Positions 10,650 through 20,749 of a stretch of 64,000 nucleotides of DNA are shown here, piece by piece. Below the pieces are notes generated by a model. The model was not told where the DNA came from. It saw only the letters and a program-made list of their open reading frames with translations, and searched no databases. Source of the DNA: Emiliania huxleyi CCMP1516 (lineage: Eukaryota; Haptophyta; Isochrysidales; Noelaerhabdaceae); assembly GCF_000372725.1 (NCBI RefSeq), contig NW_005198244.1, positions 1,739,841 to 1,803,840 on the forward strand, given 5' to 3'. The position numbers and the translations under genes are program-made. How positions within the stretch are numbered: the stretch's first letter is position 1; each line of letters starts with the position of its first letter.

Positions 10650-12508
10650 GTCGGCCAGGGAGCAGGGGCAGGGCGCGGCGTGGATCTGGAGAGTTGGATG
10701 AGAGACAACGAGACGGGTTGTATGCTGACGTGCGGGTGTGGTGGGGGTGGGGCGTGGGGGTCAGGTGAGAGCAGGTATTCGAAGGGGGAGGTGCCAGGGG
10801 TGGGGATGGCTGCACCTCTCCGTGCGGGTATTTGGGGCCCACACTTGAGGCGAACTGCGGGTAAATCAATATTTTTGAACGGATGAACGCGAGCTCGTGG
10901 GGTCCACGAAAGCACCGCTTGGCGGTGTCAGAACCGCCCTCTTTGACCTGGGGGGCCGAATCCGCGCCCTCTGGGCCCCGGCGGCGGTCCCGGAGAGGGC
11001 CAGCACGCGGGCTCCGCCGACGCTCTCGCAACGCGGGTCGCGCCGCGCGCCTCCCGGACGAAGCGTGTTGGTGCGCGACGGCGATCCTCGCCTGCGGGGA
11101 GCGGAGCACACGCGTCGGATGGCGAGGGCAGCACAAATATTGCACTCACGTCCCAGTACGGCAGCAGCGGGACGGGTTGGGTGGCGTGAGGACAGGGTGG
11201 TGAGGATTATTCCACAGATCTCGCTGAAAATGGCCGTGTCCTTCCCGGGGGAGGCAGGCGAGCACGCACCTCGCGTCCGAGCGCGAGTCGACGAGTGGTC
11301 GCGGAGAGATCGCCGAACCACATTCGAGTGCGCGCGCACACAGCACGGCTGCGGGGTGTAACTCGACTGCCAATCGCGCGCGCGGGATCTGAATGGAGCT
11401 CGCTGGCGCCAGTGCACGGCAGCACCGCCTAGTATCTCGGCCGGAACGGAGGCGCAGTCCCCAATCGACACGTACAGCTCTAGAGGTCGCTGGGCTGGAT
11501 CTGTTGAACTGCCACACACCTAGAGCGGAGGCACGTTAGGGCTTTGTGACAAGTCTCCAACTTCGTGCATGCCGTTTGGGTAAGCCCACGCGCCTCCGTC
11601 GCCACGCAGTGCCTCAGTGGCACGCTGGCACGCCCGCTGAACTTGCGCGCTCGGCCTCAACCGGTGGCAGGTCTAGCCGGGCCCGATTCATGATGCTTTT
11701 GATGTTTGCGCGCCGGATCTCGACTCCACCGTGCTACGGTGCGTCCCAAAGCAAAACTTGTGGCAGAGGGGCCAGATTGGCCGATTTTTAACAGCGCGTC
11801 TGAAGGCTATTTTGCCGCGACACCGATACGCGGTTGAGGGCCCGCGGTCGTGTGGCTAGTGGAAAAAATTAGATATTTGCCCCCCTCCGAGACTAGGGAC
11901 AGTCACCACAGATACATACGTCTGTGGGAGTGCGCCTCGCCCCCGCTTGCCCTGACTGCACAGGATAGCGTGCCCCGATTACGGCGACACTGCGCAAGGA
12001 GGGGGTGCGACGACTTTCTTTTGTCCTCTCGAGGGAATGTTCTCTCGGCGCCCATGGCCTTCTGAGGTTTCGTACTAATGACGTCCTTCTTGGCACTTCG
12101 GGCGTCGGTGTGTGCGATCTGTGGTGTCTAATTCCCTCGGTATGCTATATAGGTTTCCCGAACAGAGACCTTCTTTTCAATTCCAGCGTATCTTGCTGGA
12201 AGCCTTCCCGCTGGCGCGGGCGAGGTCCCCAGTTCGAAACCTGGTCGACCCTTATACTTTTTGTTCACACCTGGAGTGGGCTCAATTTTGCTCAGGTGAC
12301 AGGTGCTCCTACACGAATTCGAACTCGTGTCCTCACGCTTAGCGCTTTGTGGTGTGTGTTCGTTTTTCGTCACGGGAGATTCGTGTGGCTAGTGGAGGGT
12401 GCTGTACAATCCGAGGGCGTTCATCCCATGGCCTCACGGGCCCGGGCGACGATCGTGGCTAGGAAAAATAAGAGGGCTCCCGCGGCGATCAACACCGCAA
12501 CTCCTTTT
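10650..12508. other. Intergenic, no gene recognised
   Basis: About 1.9 kb with lower GC than its neighbours, especially 11850-12400. No ORF resembles a known protein and codon bias is weak. A 15-base string cgtgtggctagtgga occurs near 11848 and again near 12381. A tRNA-like stretch is listed separately. Confidence 0.5.
12183..12250 (+). other. tRNA-like fragment
   Basis: A 5-bp stem CCAGC/GCTGG encloses a 7-base loop with T in the U33 position. It is followed by a CCCGC/GCGGG stem like a class II variable arm, then GTTCGAAAC, a good B-box. No matching 5' acceptor or D arm is visible, and the T stem has an 8-base loop. It is more likely a tRNA relic or tRNA-derived repeat than a working gene. 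Confidence 0.22.
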
Positions 12509-13105
12509 CTAAATTTCACCACTCTTCTTACGCGCGACGACGCTACAGCCTACCAAACACTCGCCCAGCAGCCGCCGCTTCGTCTCGTCGGAGACGTGCA
12601 CGCAGCGCTGCAGCAGCGCCGCCGTCTCGTCCTCGGGCCGCTCCAGGTCCATGACGACGTTCGTCGAGGCGTGGAAGCGCGTCTCCAGGTCGATGGCCGC
12701 CTGCTCGGCCGCGGCGAGCTTGCCCTGGTCGACGCACATGCCGCACACCGCGTGCGCCGGGCAGCCGCACTGGCCGCGTTGTGGGCGCACGGTCTTGGCG
12801 ACCGCCGGCGCTGCGCGCCGGTCGTGCTGCTCACGCTGCCGGCGGCGCTGGTCGCGCGCCTGCCGATCGCGCGTGTTCGCGGCGGCTGCATCTCCTGCTC
12901 GTTTCGCTCGCACCCGAGCGGCGGTCGCCAGGCGCTTCAGGTCGGCGGTGCTGCGCGCGCGGCCGTCGGCTCTGCACAGCCACATGTCCTCCTCCTCGGC
13001 AGGCTCGCACGGCTTGCCGTCGAACTGCGGCGGGAACCCGCGACGACGCTTCGCCCAGGCCGGGCACGATGGTGCCGCGACGAGCGGCGTCGAGGCGACG
13101 GCCAT
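12509..13105 (-). CDS. Uncharacterised 198-aa Cys-containing basic protein
   Basis: Single open frame of 199 codons from ATG 13105 (MAVASTPLVAAPSC); an in-frame upstream ATG at 13189 would add 28 residues. Features: CPAWAKRRRGFPPQFDGKPC near the N-terminus, a strongly basic helical middle rich in Arg, Gln and Ala, a compact Cys cluster CGCPAHAVCGMC that could bind zinc, then an amphipathic acidic segment (LERPEDETAALLQR) and a terminus ending KKSGEI. No family is recognised. Codon use fits the local GC-rich genes and the antisense frames are poorer. It stands alone between two spacers. Confidence 0.5.
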   Translation of the reverse strand: MAVASTPLVAAPSCPAWAKRRRGFPPQFDGKPCEPAEEEDMWLCRADGRARSTADLKRLATAARVRAKRAGDAAAANTRDRQARDQRRRQREQHDRRAAPAVAKTVRPQRGQCGCPAHAVCGMCVDQGKLAAAEQAAIDLETRFHASTNVVMDLERPEDETAALLQRCVHVSDETKRRLLGECLVGCSVVARKKSGEI

Positions 13106-13189
13106 CGATGGGTCCAGAAGACTTGGAGACACTTCTAAACCAAAAGCGAGCACAAGTGCGTTACATGGGCATGGCCGGCGTTTCTGCAC

Positions 13190-13660
13190 CGAACGATCTT
13201 ACTTTCGGTCTATCGAAAGTGTTGATCGATAAAAGAAGTACCATCCAGATCCGTGGGGGCGAGAGACTGGGGCGGCGAGAGTTTTACTTGTGTAGCTCGA
13301 TTTTGACCCAGAACTACACAGAACGGCCCCAAATCGGCCCGGAACCGACCCGTGGGCCCGTCTGCCGCACCCAGCTCCGCCGGGAGGGGCGCGCGCCGTT
13401 CCCCGCGGCTAGGGCGGGCCACGCAGACGCGGCGGGAGAGCTTCCCGTGCCCCGTGAGTGCCGCCACACCGCCTCAAATAGGTCCCAAAGTGGGGTTTGC
13501 CTCGAAGTGCTGTGCGGTTGTGCGCGAGTCTCAGAGCCCACCTGACTCTTGAGACTCCATATCATATCTCTGTTCACTGTTGCGCGGCGCCCCTTGTGGC
13601 CCTGTTGGCACGCTGATAGCGCTACTCGTCCTCGTCGGTTGCGGCGCCAGCAGAGCTCGC
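13190..13660. other. Intergenic spacer
   Basis: About 470 bp between the Cys-containing gene and the 3' end of the methyltransferase fusion. Nothing recognisable is present. Confidence 0.5.
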
Positions 13661-16600
13661 TCACGCATTGTCTTCCAGCATGCAGCCCTGGCCGTCCGAC
13701 TCCTCACCCGCATTCTCCTCGAGCACGCAACCGCCCTCCTCCTCCTCCTCCTCATCGTCCTCCACGTCCCGCCCGCGCGCCTGCCCGCCGCCGTCCGGGT
13801 TCTCCTCCAGTATACAGCCGTCCTCGTCCTCGTCGCTGTCTTCGACGTCCCGCCCGCGCGCCTGCCCGCCGCCGTCCGGGTTCTCCTCCAGTATACAGCC
13901 GTCCTCGTCCTCGTCGCTGTCTTCGACGTCCCGCCCGCGCGCCTGCCCGCCGCCGTCCGGGTTCTCCTCCAGTATGCAGCCACTGCCGTCCTCGTCGTCG
14001 TCCGCCTCGCCATCAGCTTTGCCCTCGCGCGTGCGCCCACTCTCCTCCGCGCCGTCACGTGTGCGCGACCCGCCCGCGGCGGTGGGGTCGCCGCCCGCCG
14101 CCTCCGGCAGCGCCTCCGCATAGTCCACGTCATCCTCCGGCAACTCTGGCGGGGGAGGGGGCGGGGGCGGCGGCGGCGGCGCGGCCGGGTCCGCCTCGAA
14201 GAGCATCAGCCGCCGGTGCGTCACCACCTGCGCGACGCGCCGCTGCAGGAAGCCGGCGTCCTGTCGCGAGAGCGGTGGCGGGAGGTCGAGGCTCGAACGC
14301 AGCTCGGGCGCCTCTCGGGTCATCTCGGACGCATCTCGTACCGTCCCACACCATCTCGGGAGAATCTCGGATCATCTTGGGTCGTCTCGGACTGCCCTCG
14401 GCCTGCACGTCGATGAGGAGCGAGTCGCTCTCTGCCCGCGCGCAGATGACTGCGAGCTTGCCTCCGGGTGCGAGCAGAGCGCGGAGGGAGCCGACGAGTC
14501 CCTGCGGATGGCGGGGAGAGGCGCGGAAGCGTCTCGGTGCTGTCCTGCTGTCGCGGCGGGGTGGGCGGCGGGGGCGGGAGGTGTCGCGGAAGTGTCGCGG
14601 AAGTGTCGCGGAAGTGTCACCTCGCGAGCGTGCTCCGGAACGAGCTCGAGCACGTCGCAGAGGAGGACGAGGCTCGCCTTGGCGCCGCCGGGGAGCGAGG
14701 GCGCCGCCCCCTCGCCCATCCGCATCACCGTCACGTTGGCCGCCCCCTCGCGCCGCGCGCGCGCCCGCATCGCGCGGATGGCGTCGGACCGGACCTCGAG
14801 CGCGACGATCTGGCTGGCGGGCAGCGCGGCCGCGAGGGGGAAGGTGAAGAGGCCGGTGCCCGCGCCGACGTCGAGCACGGCGCCGCCGGGCGGCAAGTCA
14901 GCCGCGAGGAATGCGGCAACCTTCGCGGGCTGCAGGTTCTCGACGCGGTGCTGGGCCTCGAGCGAGTCGGCGAGCGGCGCCGCGTTCGGGCGCATCGCGT
15001 CGGGCGCCTTGCCTGCAAAGGGGACGCAAGGGGGTGACACGGCAGTGGAGACCTCAGGCGCCGTCAGCCTCGACGAGGCCGTGTGTGCGTGTGGGTGCAG
15101 CGGCCATGCGGTCTGAATACGGCGTGTTCCAAACGGGCAAGCCGAATGCCGCATCTGCGGCGGCGCACCCGTCGTCGCGATCGCCTTCATCTCCTCCAGC
15201 CCGTTCATCTCGTGCACCACCTGCTGCACCTTGGCCGCCGACCCGCGCGACTCAAAGTAGGGCCACGCCGCCTCCATCCACGCCGTGTCGGCCATCGCCA
15301 CGCGCAGCGGCCGCATCAGCGCCTCCTTGGCCTCGCCGCTCTTGCGCAGGAAGAGCGGCACGAGCACGTCGTGCACGTCGCGCGCGGAGAGGGCCGGCAG
15401 CCGCGCAGACCGCTGGTACCGCAGCAAATGCAGCAGCGCGCGGCCGCCGCCGCACGCCGCGTCGTCCGACGGGCTGCCCGAGAGGAGGCCGATCGCGGCG
15501 TGCAGCACCTACAGCCCAGGTGCTGCCCAAGTGCAGCCGAGCCGCGGCCGAGAGCTGGCCGGCCGCGGCGTGCAGCCGACGTACGTCGTGCGGGTCGTAC
15601 AGCTCTGCGGACTCGTGCACCACCGCCTGGTTGGCGACGTAGCCGAGCAGCTGGCACGCGTCGTCGCGCGCCGCCTGCGCGAGCAGCGTCGTCGCCACGT
15701 TCGCGTTGAAGTCCTCCGACGCGTCGGATGGCTCGCGGCAGCCGAGCAGCCAGAGCGGGAGACCGAGCTCCGCGCCCGCGTCGATCGCCGCCTGAGTCCG
15801 CCCCATGCCGACGCGCAAGCAGCGGATGGCGCCGGCGGAGAGCGGCGGCCGCGCGACGCAGAGCGGGACGAGCGCCCGCCAGGCGCCGTGCCGCGTCAGC
15901 GCCTCGACCAGCTCGTCGTCGGCGGCCGCCTCGTCGGCGAGCCCGCGCGCGATCTCGCCGAGCGCGCGCGTGTCGCTCTCGGGCAGCGCGGCGACGTCGC
16001 GCAGCGGCCACTTGACCTCGTCGTCGTCGTCGTCGCCGGTCGCGGCGGGCGCTGCCCCCGCCGCACGGCGCGCGACCACGTACTCCTCCCGCACGGGCGC
16101 GTCGGCAGTCATCTTCTCGACCAGCTCGACGAGCCGCTTGGTCCTCTCCCGCAGCCCGAGCCGGCGGCGGCAGACCGCGGAGGTCATCGCGGTGCCGATG
16201 AGCCCGCGCGACGGCCCGTTGACGTCCTTGTTGCGCGAGTGCGCCTCGCGCCAAAAGGTCTCGGGCGCGCCCTCGACCGCGAGCAAGTTTGCGAGGGTGC
16301 CTGCGGGAAGGCTCCGAGAAGGTTCGCGGAGGCTCCTCGCCTCCTCGACCCAGCCGGGCGGCGGCGGTGCCCGTGTCGCGCATGTCCTCGAGGGCGGCGA
16401 TGATGGCGACGTGCAGCCGCTGCGAGGACGAGTCGGGGAAGGAGAGCACGTGCATGAGCCCCTCCGCCGTCGCGGGGTCATGCATCACGCGCCGCGCCGA
16501 CGCGCGCACGCCCATCGCACCCAACAGCCGCACCGCCGACCGCAGCACCTCGAGCGAGGTCGCCGCCTTTGGGACACATGCCAGGGACGTGTGGTCGCGG

Positions 16601-19090
16601 ACACGTCGCTGCCAGGGTCGGCGCCGCGGGCGAGCCGGCCGCCTTTGCGCGCAGGATCGGCACCAGCTGCGGCACGTACTTGTCGAACGCGGACATGTTG
16701 GTCGGGCAGTCGCGCACGGCGGCGGCGACCGTCTCGAGCGCGGCGCCGAGCAGCTCCTCCTTGGCGCCTGGTGGCGGATTGGGGACGAATGAGCACTCCT
16801 TGGCCACTCCTCGCCGCGCCCCCCAGCTCCTCCTCGGCTGCCCTTTGGCATCGGGCGGAGGAGCGGCGCGAGGAGCGCGAAGCCGTTGGTCGCCAGCCGC
16901 ACGTACACCTGCGCGTCGTGGTTGGGCGCAGACTCGTAGATCAGGCCGCCCGGCACGGCAGGGTCGTCGGTCGGCTTGGTCTTGAGCGAAGCGAGCAGCG
17001 ACGGCAGCTGGCGCAGCAGCGACGTCACCTCGGACGCGGTGCCCTTGCGGCGGACGAGAGCCGAGAGCCGGCCGAGCAGCCCAGAGAGCTCGGAGAGCAC
17101 GGCCTCTTTGCCCGACCGCGCGAGGGCGGCGACGCGGTACTCCTCCTGCTGCGCGAGCACCTGCTCTCGGCCCAACCCCGCGTGACCTCGGCGGACCTCA
17201 ACGACGCGGCACTCCTCCCGCTGCTGGCACGACCACCTCCCGCGCGCCGGGAGAGACCTCGAGTGCGTCGCGCAGCGCCGCCTCCGCCGCACCCCACCGC
17301 TCCTGCGCGTGCAGCGCCTTGGCGCGGCGCACGTACGCCTTGACGAAGCACGGGTCGAGCTCGAGCGCGGCGTCGGCGTCACCCTCCGCCTCCGCGTGCT
17401 CGCCGAGCTGCAGCCGCGCCTCGGCGCGGTTGCCGTGCAGCACTGCGAGCAACTCGTCCGAGAGGCCGTGCGCGCCGCTGCACGGGGCCGGGGGGGGGTG
17501 GGGGTGGTCAGAGGAGGTGGGCCAAGAGAGGTGGGTCGGAGGAGTGGTCGGTGGTAGCTACAGCGGAGAAGAAGGGAGGTGCGGGGGGGGGGGGGGGGGG
17601 ACAATGGCGGCCGGGGAAAGGTGGAAAGGAAAAAACGAGGCGACCGCCGCCTCCCTGGGAAAAAGGGCTCCAGAAAAACCCCCTGGACCCCCCCCCCGTC
17701 TCGAGGGCCTCGCCGTACCGCTGCACCGCGGCGGCGTGGTCGCCCTTCTTGAAGGCAGCGTTGCCTACGGCCGGGCGCCGCAGCCGCGTGAGCGTGTCCC
17801 GGTCTGCATATGCCCCCGGCTGCTTGGCCAGGGTTCGCCTTCGCGCTTGGCCGCCTCCACCGCCATCAGAGGCTCTACGTGCGCCACCCTCGGCGCGGGC
17901 GAAGACCCGTGCTCCTGGACCGCCCACCCCTCCTCGGGTGCGAGCTTGTCGGTGGTCTGGAAGCCGTAGTAGGCCTGTGGGGGGGGGGAGGTGAGAGGGG
18001 AGGGAGGTGAGAAGGGGAGTGAGGGAGGGAGGGAGGGAGGGGAGGAGGGAGGGGCGGCAGCCGGGAGGAGGAGAGGCGCGAGTGCGAGGGGCGGCGAGGA
18101 GAGGGCGGGGCTGCCTTGGGTGCGACGCCGACGATCCAGCCCTCGCCTCCACCGACGACCTGCCGAGAAGAGGTTGAATCTCACACCCTCTCCTCGCCTC
18201 GCCTCGCCTCGCCTCGCCTCGCCTCTCTCCTCTCCTCTCCTCTCCTCTCCTCGCCTCTCCTCGCCTCTCCTCTCTGCTCTCCTCTCGTCTCCACTCGTCT
18301 CGTCTCGTCTCGTCATCCCTTGCCGCCTCGTGAGAGAGGAGGAAGCCGCGCTCGTTGACGTACACGCGCGCCCCATTCTTCACCGCCGTGCCGTCCCGCA
18401 TGTACGTCCCATTGGCAGCGGCCGTGCCCGCACCGCTCAGCACGTAGCACCAGGGGTCAGACTGCGCGATCCGCTCCGCCTTTGCGCCAGGCGGGAGCGG
18501 CGGTGAGGAAGGGCTGACGAAGCCGCCGCGAGGGTGGCAGTCGCGAGGGGCGTGGTGGCGAGCGAAGCATCGGAAGTGGGGAAGCGAAGCAAGCCAGCAG
18601 GCAGAGAGGCACGCGGCAGGGCAGCGGCTGTGCCTTTGCGGCGGCGGCGCGGCGCGCTTCCTCGTCGGCTTCGCGCTGCTTGTTGCGCGCCTCCTCCTCC
18701 ATCGCGCGCTGCAGCGCTGCCATCTGCTCCTCCTCGCTCGCGCCCTCCGGCACCACGATGTTCCTCACTTCCTGCGGCTTCTCGTTGGTCACCTGCGGCA
18801 GAGGGCGGCGGCGGTGAGGGCGGCGGCGGCGAGGGCGGCCACCGTGAGTGAGGAGAAGAGGAATGAGCGAGTGGCCGAGTGAGTGAGAGAGGGGAGGAGA
18901 GGATCTAGGAGTGAGGAGAGTCTGCAGCGCGAGGAGGCATGTGACAGGCAGGGTAGCCGTGGTCGGGTCCTCGCACCTCGAGCTTGAACTTCTCACCACC
19001 GTGCGCGAGCTTATACTGCAGCTCGCGCACGCGCGGGTCGGACATCAGCCTCTCGACCTCCGCTGGAGATGGCTCGGCAGCAGCTGGCAT
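13661..19090 (-). CDS. TPR-armadillo-methyltransferase fusion with acidic C-terminal repeats
   Basis: Many exons on the minus strand from MPAAAEPSPAEVERLMSDP (19090). Order: short N-terminal exons with a Glu/Ala coiled segment (EEEQMAALQRAMEEEARNKQ); a segment containing NGARVYVNERGFLLS; TPR units GNAAFKKGDHAAAVQRYGEA and GNRAEARLQLGEHAEAEGDA; a long helical ARM/HEAT-like region (LGRLSALVRR, TSLEVLRSAVRLLGAMGV, RLVELVEKMTAD, ACQLLGYVANQAV); then a class I SAM methyltransferase with motif I VLDVGAGTGLFTFPLA, acidic post-I residue in VALEVRSDAI, and LVLLCDVLELV. The end is proline-rich, followed by acidic tandem repeats. TPR+ARM resembles UNC-45-type chaperones, but the methyltransferase addition is not part of that family. 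The joint near 15510 changes frame without an obvious intron, so it may be two genes or a tiny intron. Substrate unknown. Confidence 0.68.
13757..13985 (-). repeat. 81-bp coding tandem repeat (27-aa acidic unit)
   Basis: About 2.8 near-identical 81-bp units in the last exon of the methyltransferase fusion. Each unit encodes GCILEENPDGGGQARGRD plus VEDSDEDED. Flanking degenerate units GCVLEEN and GCMLEDN bring the GC-[IVM]-LE-[ED]-N motif to five copies, the last one at the C-terminus. Confidence 0.92.
18180..18325. repeat. Pentamer-rich polypyrimidine intron tract
   Basis: CTCGC and CTCCT pentamers repeat for about 140 bp within an intron of the methyltransferase fusion (purine-rich on the coding strand), between the exon ending near NERGFLLSHEA and the exon containing GFQTTDKLAPEEG. 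Confidence 0.85.
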
Positions 19091-19360
19091 CGAGGCGTGA
19101 GCGGAGATTTCCGGACCAGGGCAGGAGGGGAGCGCGCGCCCGAAAAGAATTTCCGGTTGCGGTATATTGTATATATTCCCACCCCTCGTTTGGCGTGTCC
19201 GTTGTATTTATTTATTTATTAGGTATATTGTGTTGTCTCTTTTCTTTCTTTCTTTTAACTGCACTTTCCAGAAATTTTTCTTTGTTTTCTGCTTACCGAG
19301 ACAGATCTAACGTCAACGTCAGCGTCGACGCCGGTGTAAAATCGACTACACCACCGCCTT
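19091..19360. other. AT-richer spacer
   Basis: Short spacer between the start of the methyltransferase fusion and the 3' end of the LON-domain gene. It has tatatt, tttatttatttatt and T-rich runs, unlike the GC-rich genes around it. This fits a promoter or polyadenylation region, but no precise element can be assigned. Confidence 0.4.
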
Positions 19361-20659
19361 TTAGGACGCCTCGAGCCCCGCGTCGCGCAGCACGAGCAGT
19401 GCCGAGAGGCGGCGCTGCTGCTCCTTGAGCACGGCCGTCGCCGCCGCGAGCCGCTCTGCGCCGCTGCGCATGCCCAGCGCCTGCGCCCGCGCCGACGGCG
19501 AGAGGGTGGCCGACGCGGAGAAGGAGAGGAGCTGCCGCTGCGCCTGTGGGAGATTGGAGGGAGAGGGGAGCGGCTCTGGGGGAGAGGGGCGAGTGCACTG
19601 AGGGGCGGCGGCGAGCAGTGGCGGCGGCGAGCAGTGGCGGCGGTGTCCGCGGAGGAGGAGGCAGCGGCGGCGGCGCGCCTCCTCCTCGCTCTCCACGCCC
19701 CAGCCCGACGCCACCGCAGCGAGCAGGCTCTCGCGCGGCGGCGCGTCCTGCCCTGCGGAGCGCAGCACGCCGCTCCTCCGCTCCACGAGCGCCTAGCCAG
19801 CAGTGGAGACTGCGCCGTGCCGCCCCTCGCCGTGTCACGCTCCTACGCGCGTGGCCGGGATCTCGCGCCCTCGCGGTCGAGCCCCCCCCTGAAATCTCGC
19901 TCCAATCTCAATCTCGGAGCAATCTCGCACCTCGAGGCCGAGCCCCGCCTCCTCGCTGCCGTCGCGGACCTCATGTCCCCACTCCACGCGCGCCTCGCGC
20001 CCTGTCGCCTCCGCCACAGCGGCGCCCTCGCCAGCCTTGGTGAGCCGCTCCTCCATCTCCCTCACCGAGGCGTGCAGCTCTCTCAGCTCGGCCGCCGCCG
20101 CGTCGTCCTCTGCTCGCTCCTCGGTCGGTAAAGAGTCGGTAAAGAGCTCCACCCCGCCAGAGAGGTAGTCAAACTCGGTCGTCTCGAGCTCCTTGAGCTT
20201 CACGCGGCCGACGCACTTCAGGTTCGCCCAGACGCCAATCTCCTCGGCGCCGGTCCGAAACTCCTCAATCTCCAGCAGAGACGTGACCGAGGCCACATTG
20301 CCCTGCGGCGTGAAGAGGACGGCGCCGAGGCAGTCGTGGTGCTTGGATGCCGCCTCGGAGAAGAGCGTGATGAAGCGCGCCTCGTACAAATGGACCTGCC
20401 GCGTCTCACCGGGCAGCAGCGCCTGGTCGAGCGGGAATGGCAGAAAGCCGAGCTCGAGCGGACTGCCGGCTGCGAGCCACTCGGCTGCGCCCATGCGTGG
20501 AGCCGCGCGGCGAGGCCCGCCGGGCGCACAGCGAGGCCCAGGCGCGCAGCGAGGCCCAGGCGCGCAGCGAGGCCCAGGCGCGCAGCGAGGCCCAGGCGCG
20601 CAGCGCGGGCGTGCCACCGCAGAGGAAAGGAGAACTGCCAGCATATGTCCGATAACCAA
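19361..20659 (-). CDS. LON substrate-binding-domain protein, probably organelle-targeted
   Basis: The N-terminus MVIGHMLAVLLSSAVARPRC is hydrophobic then Arg-rich, like a plastid or secretory presequence. It continues into six-residue repeats (CAPGPR). The LON N-terminal domain follows: LGFLPFPLDQALLPGE, VHLYEARFITLFSEA, GAVLFTPQGNVASVTSLLEI, GVWANLKCVGRVKL. There is no AAA or protease domain, as in stand-alone LON-domain proteins of plastids. A helical Glu-rich segment (VREMEERLTKAGEG) follows. An intron with GAGATT repeats sits between the exon ending near GSEEAGLGLE and ALVERRSGVLRSAG, and a second intron precedes AQRQLLSFSASATLSPSARA. The end RLSALLVLRDAGLEAS matches the helical tail of this family. 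Function is probably substrate recognition. Confidence 0.8.
20521..20611 (-). repeat. 18-bp tandem repeat in the LON-gene presequence
   Basis: Five consecutive 18-bp units of the type aggcccaggcgcgcagcg encode repeated CAPGPR hexapeptides just after the hydrophobic N-terminus. The repeat keeps the frame, so copy-number change would only lengthen the presequence. Confidence 0.9.
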
Positions 20660-20749
20660 GGGCAGCAGAGAGCGTGTAGGTGGACCCCTTCGCGCCTGTG
20701 TGCTTGTGCGCCCAGCTCGTGCGCCCGCGTTTTTTTTCGCTTCATCTAT

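Noticed and set aside
12290-12345. tRNA on the minus strand with gagttcgaattcgtg
   Set aside because: Only a B-box-like palindrome is present; no acceptor partner or D arm.
15252-17604. Long minus-strand open frames rich in Arg/Ala/Pro within the methyltransferase fusion
   Set aside because: They are shifted frames of the real exons, typical of GC-rich DNA.
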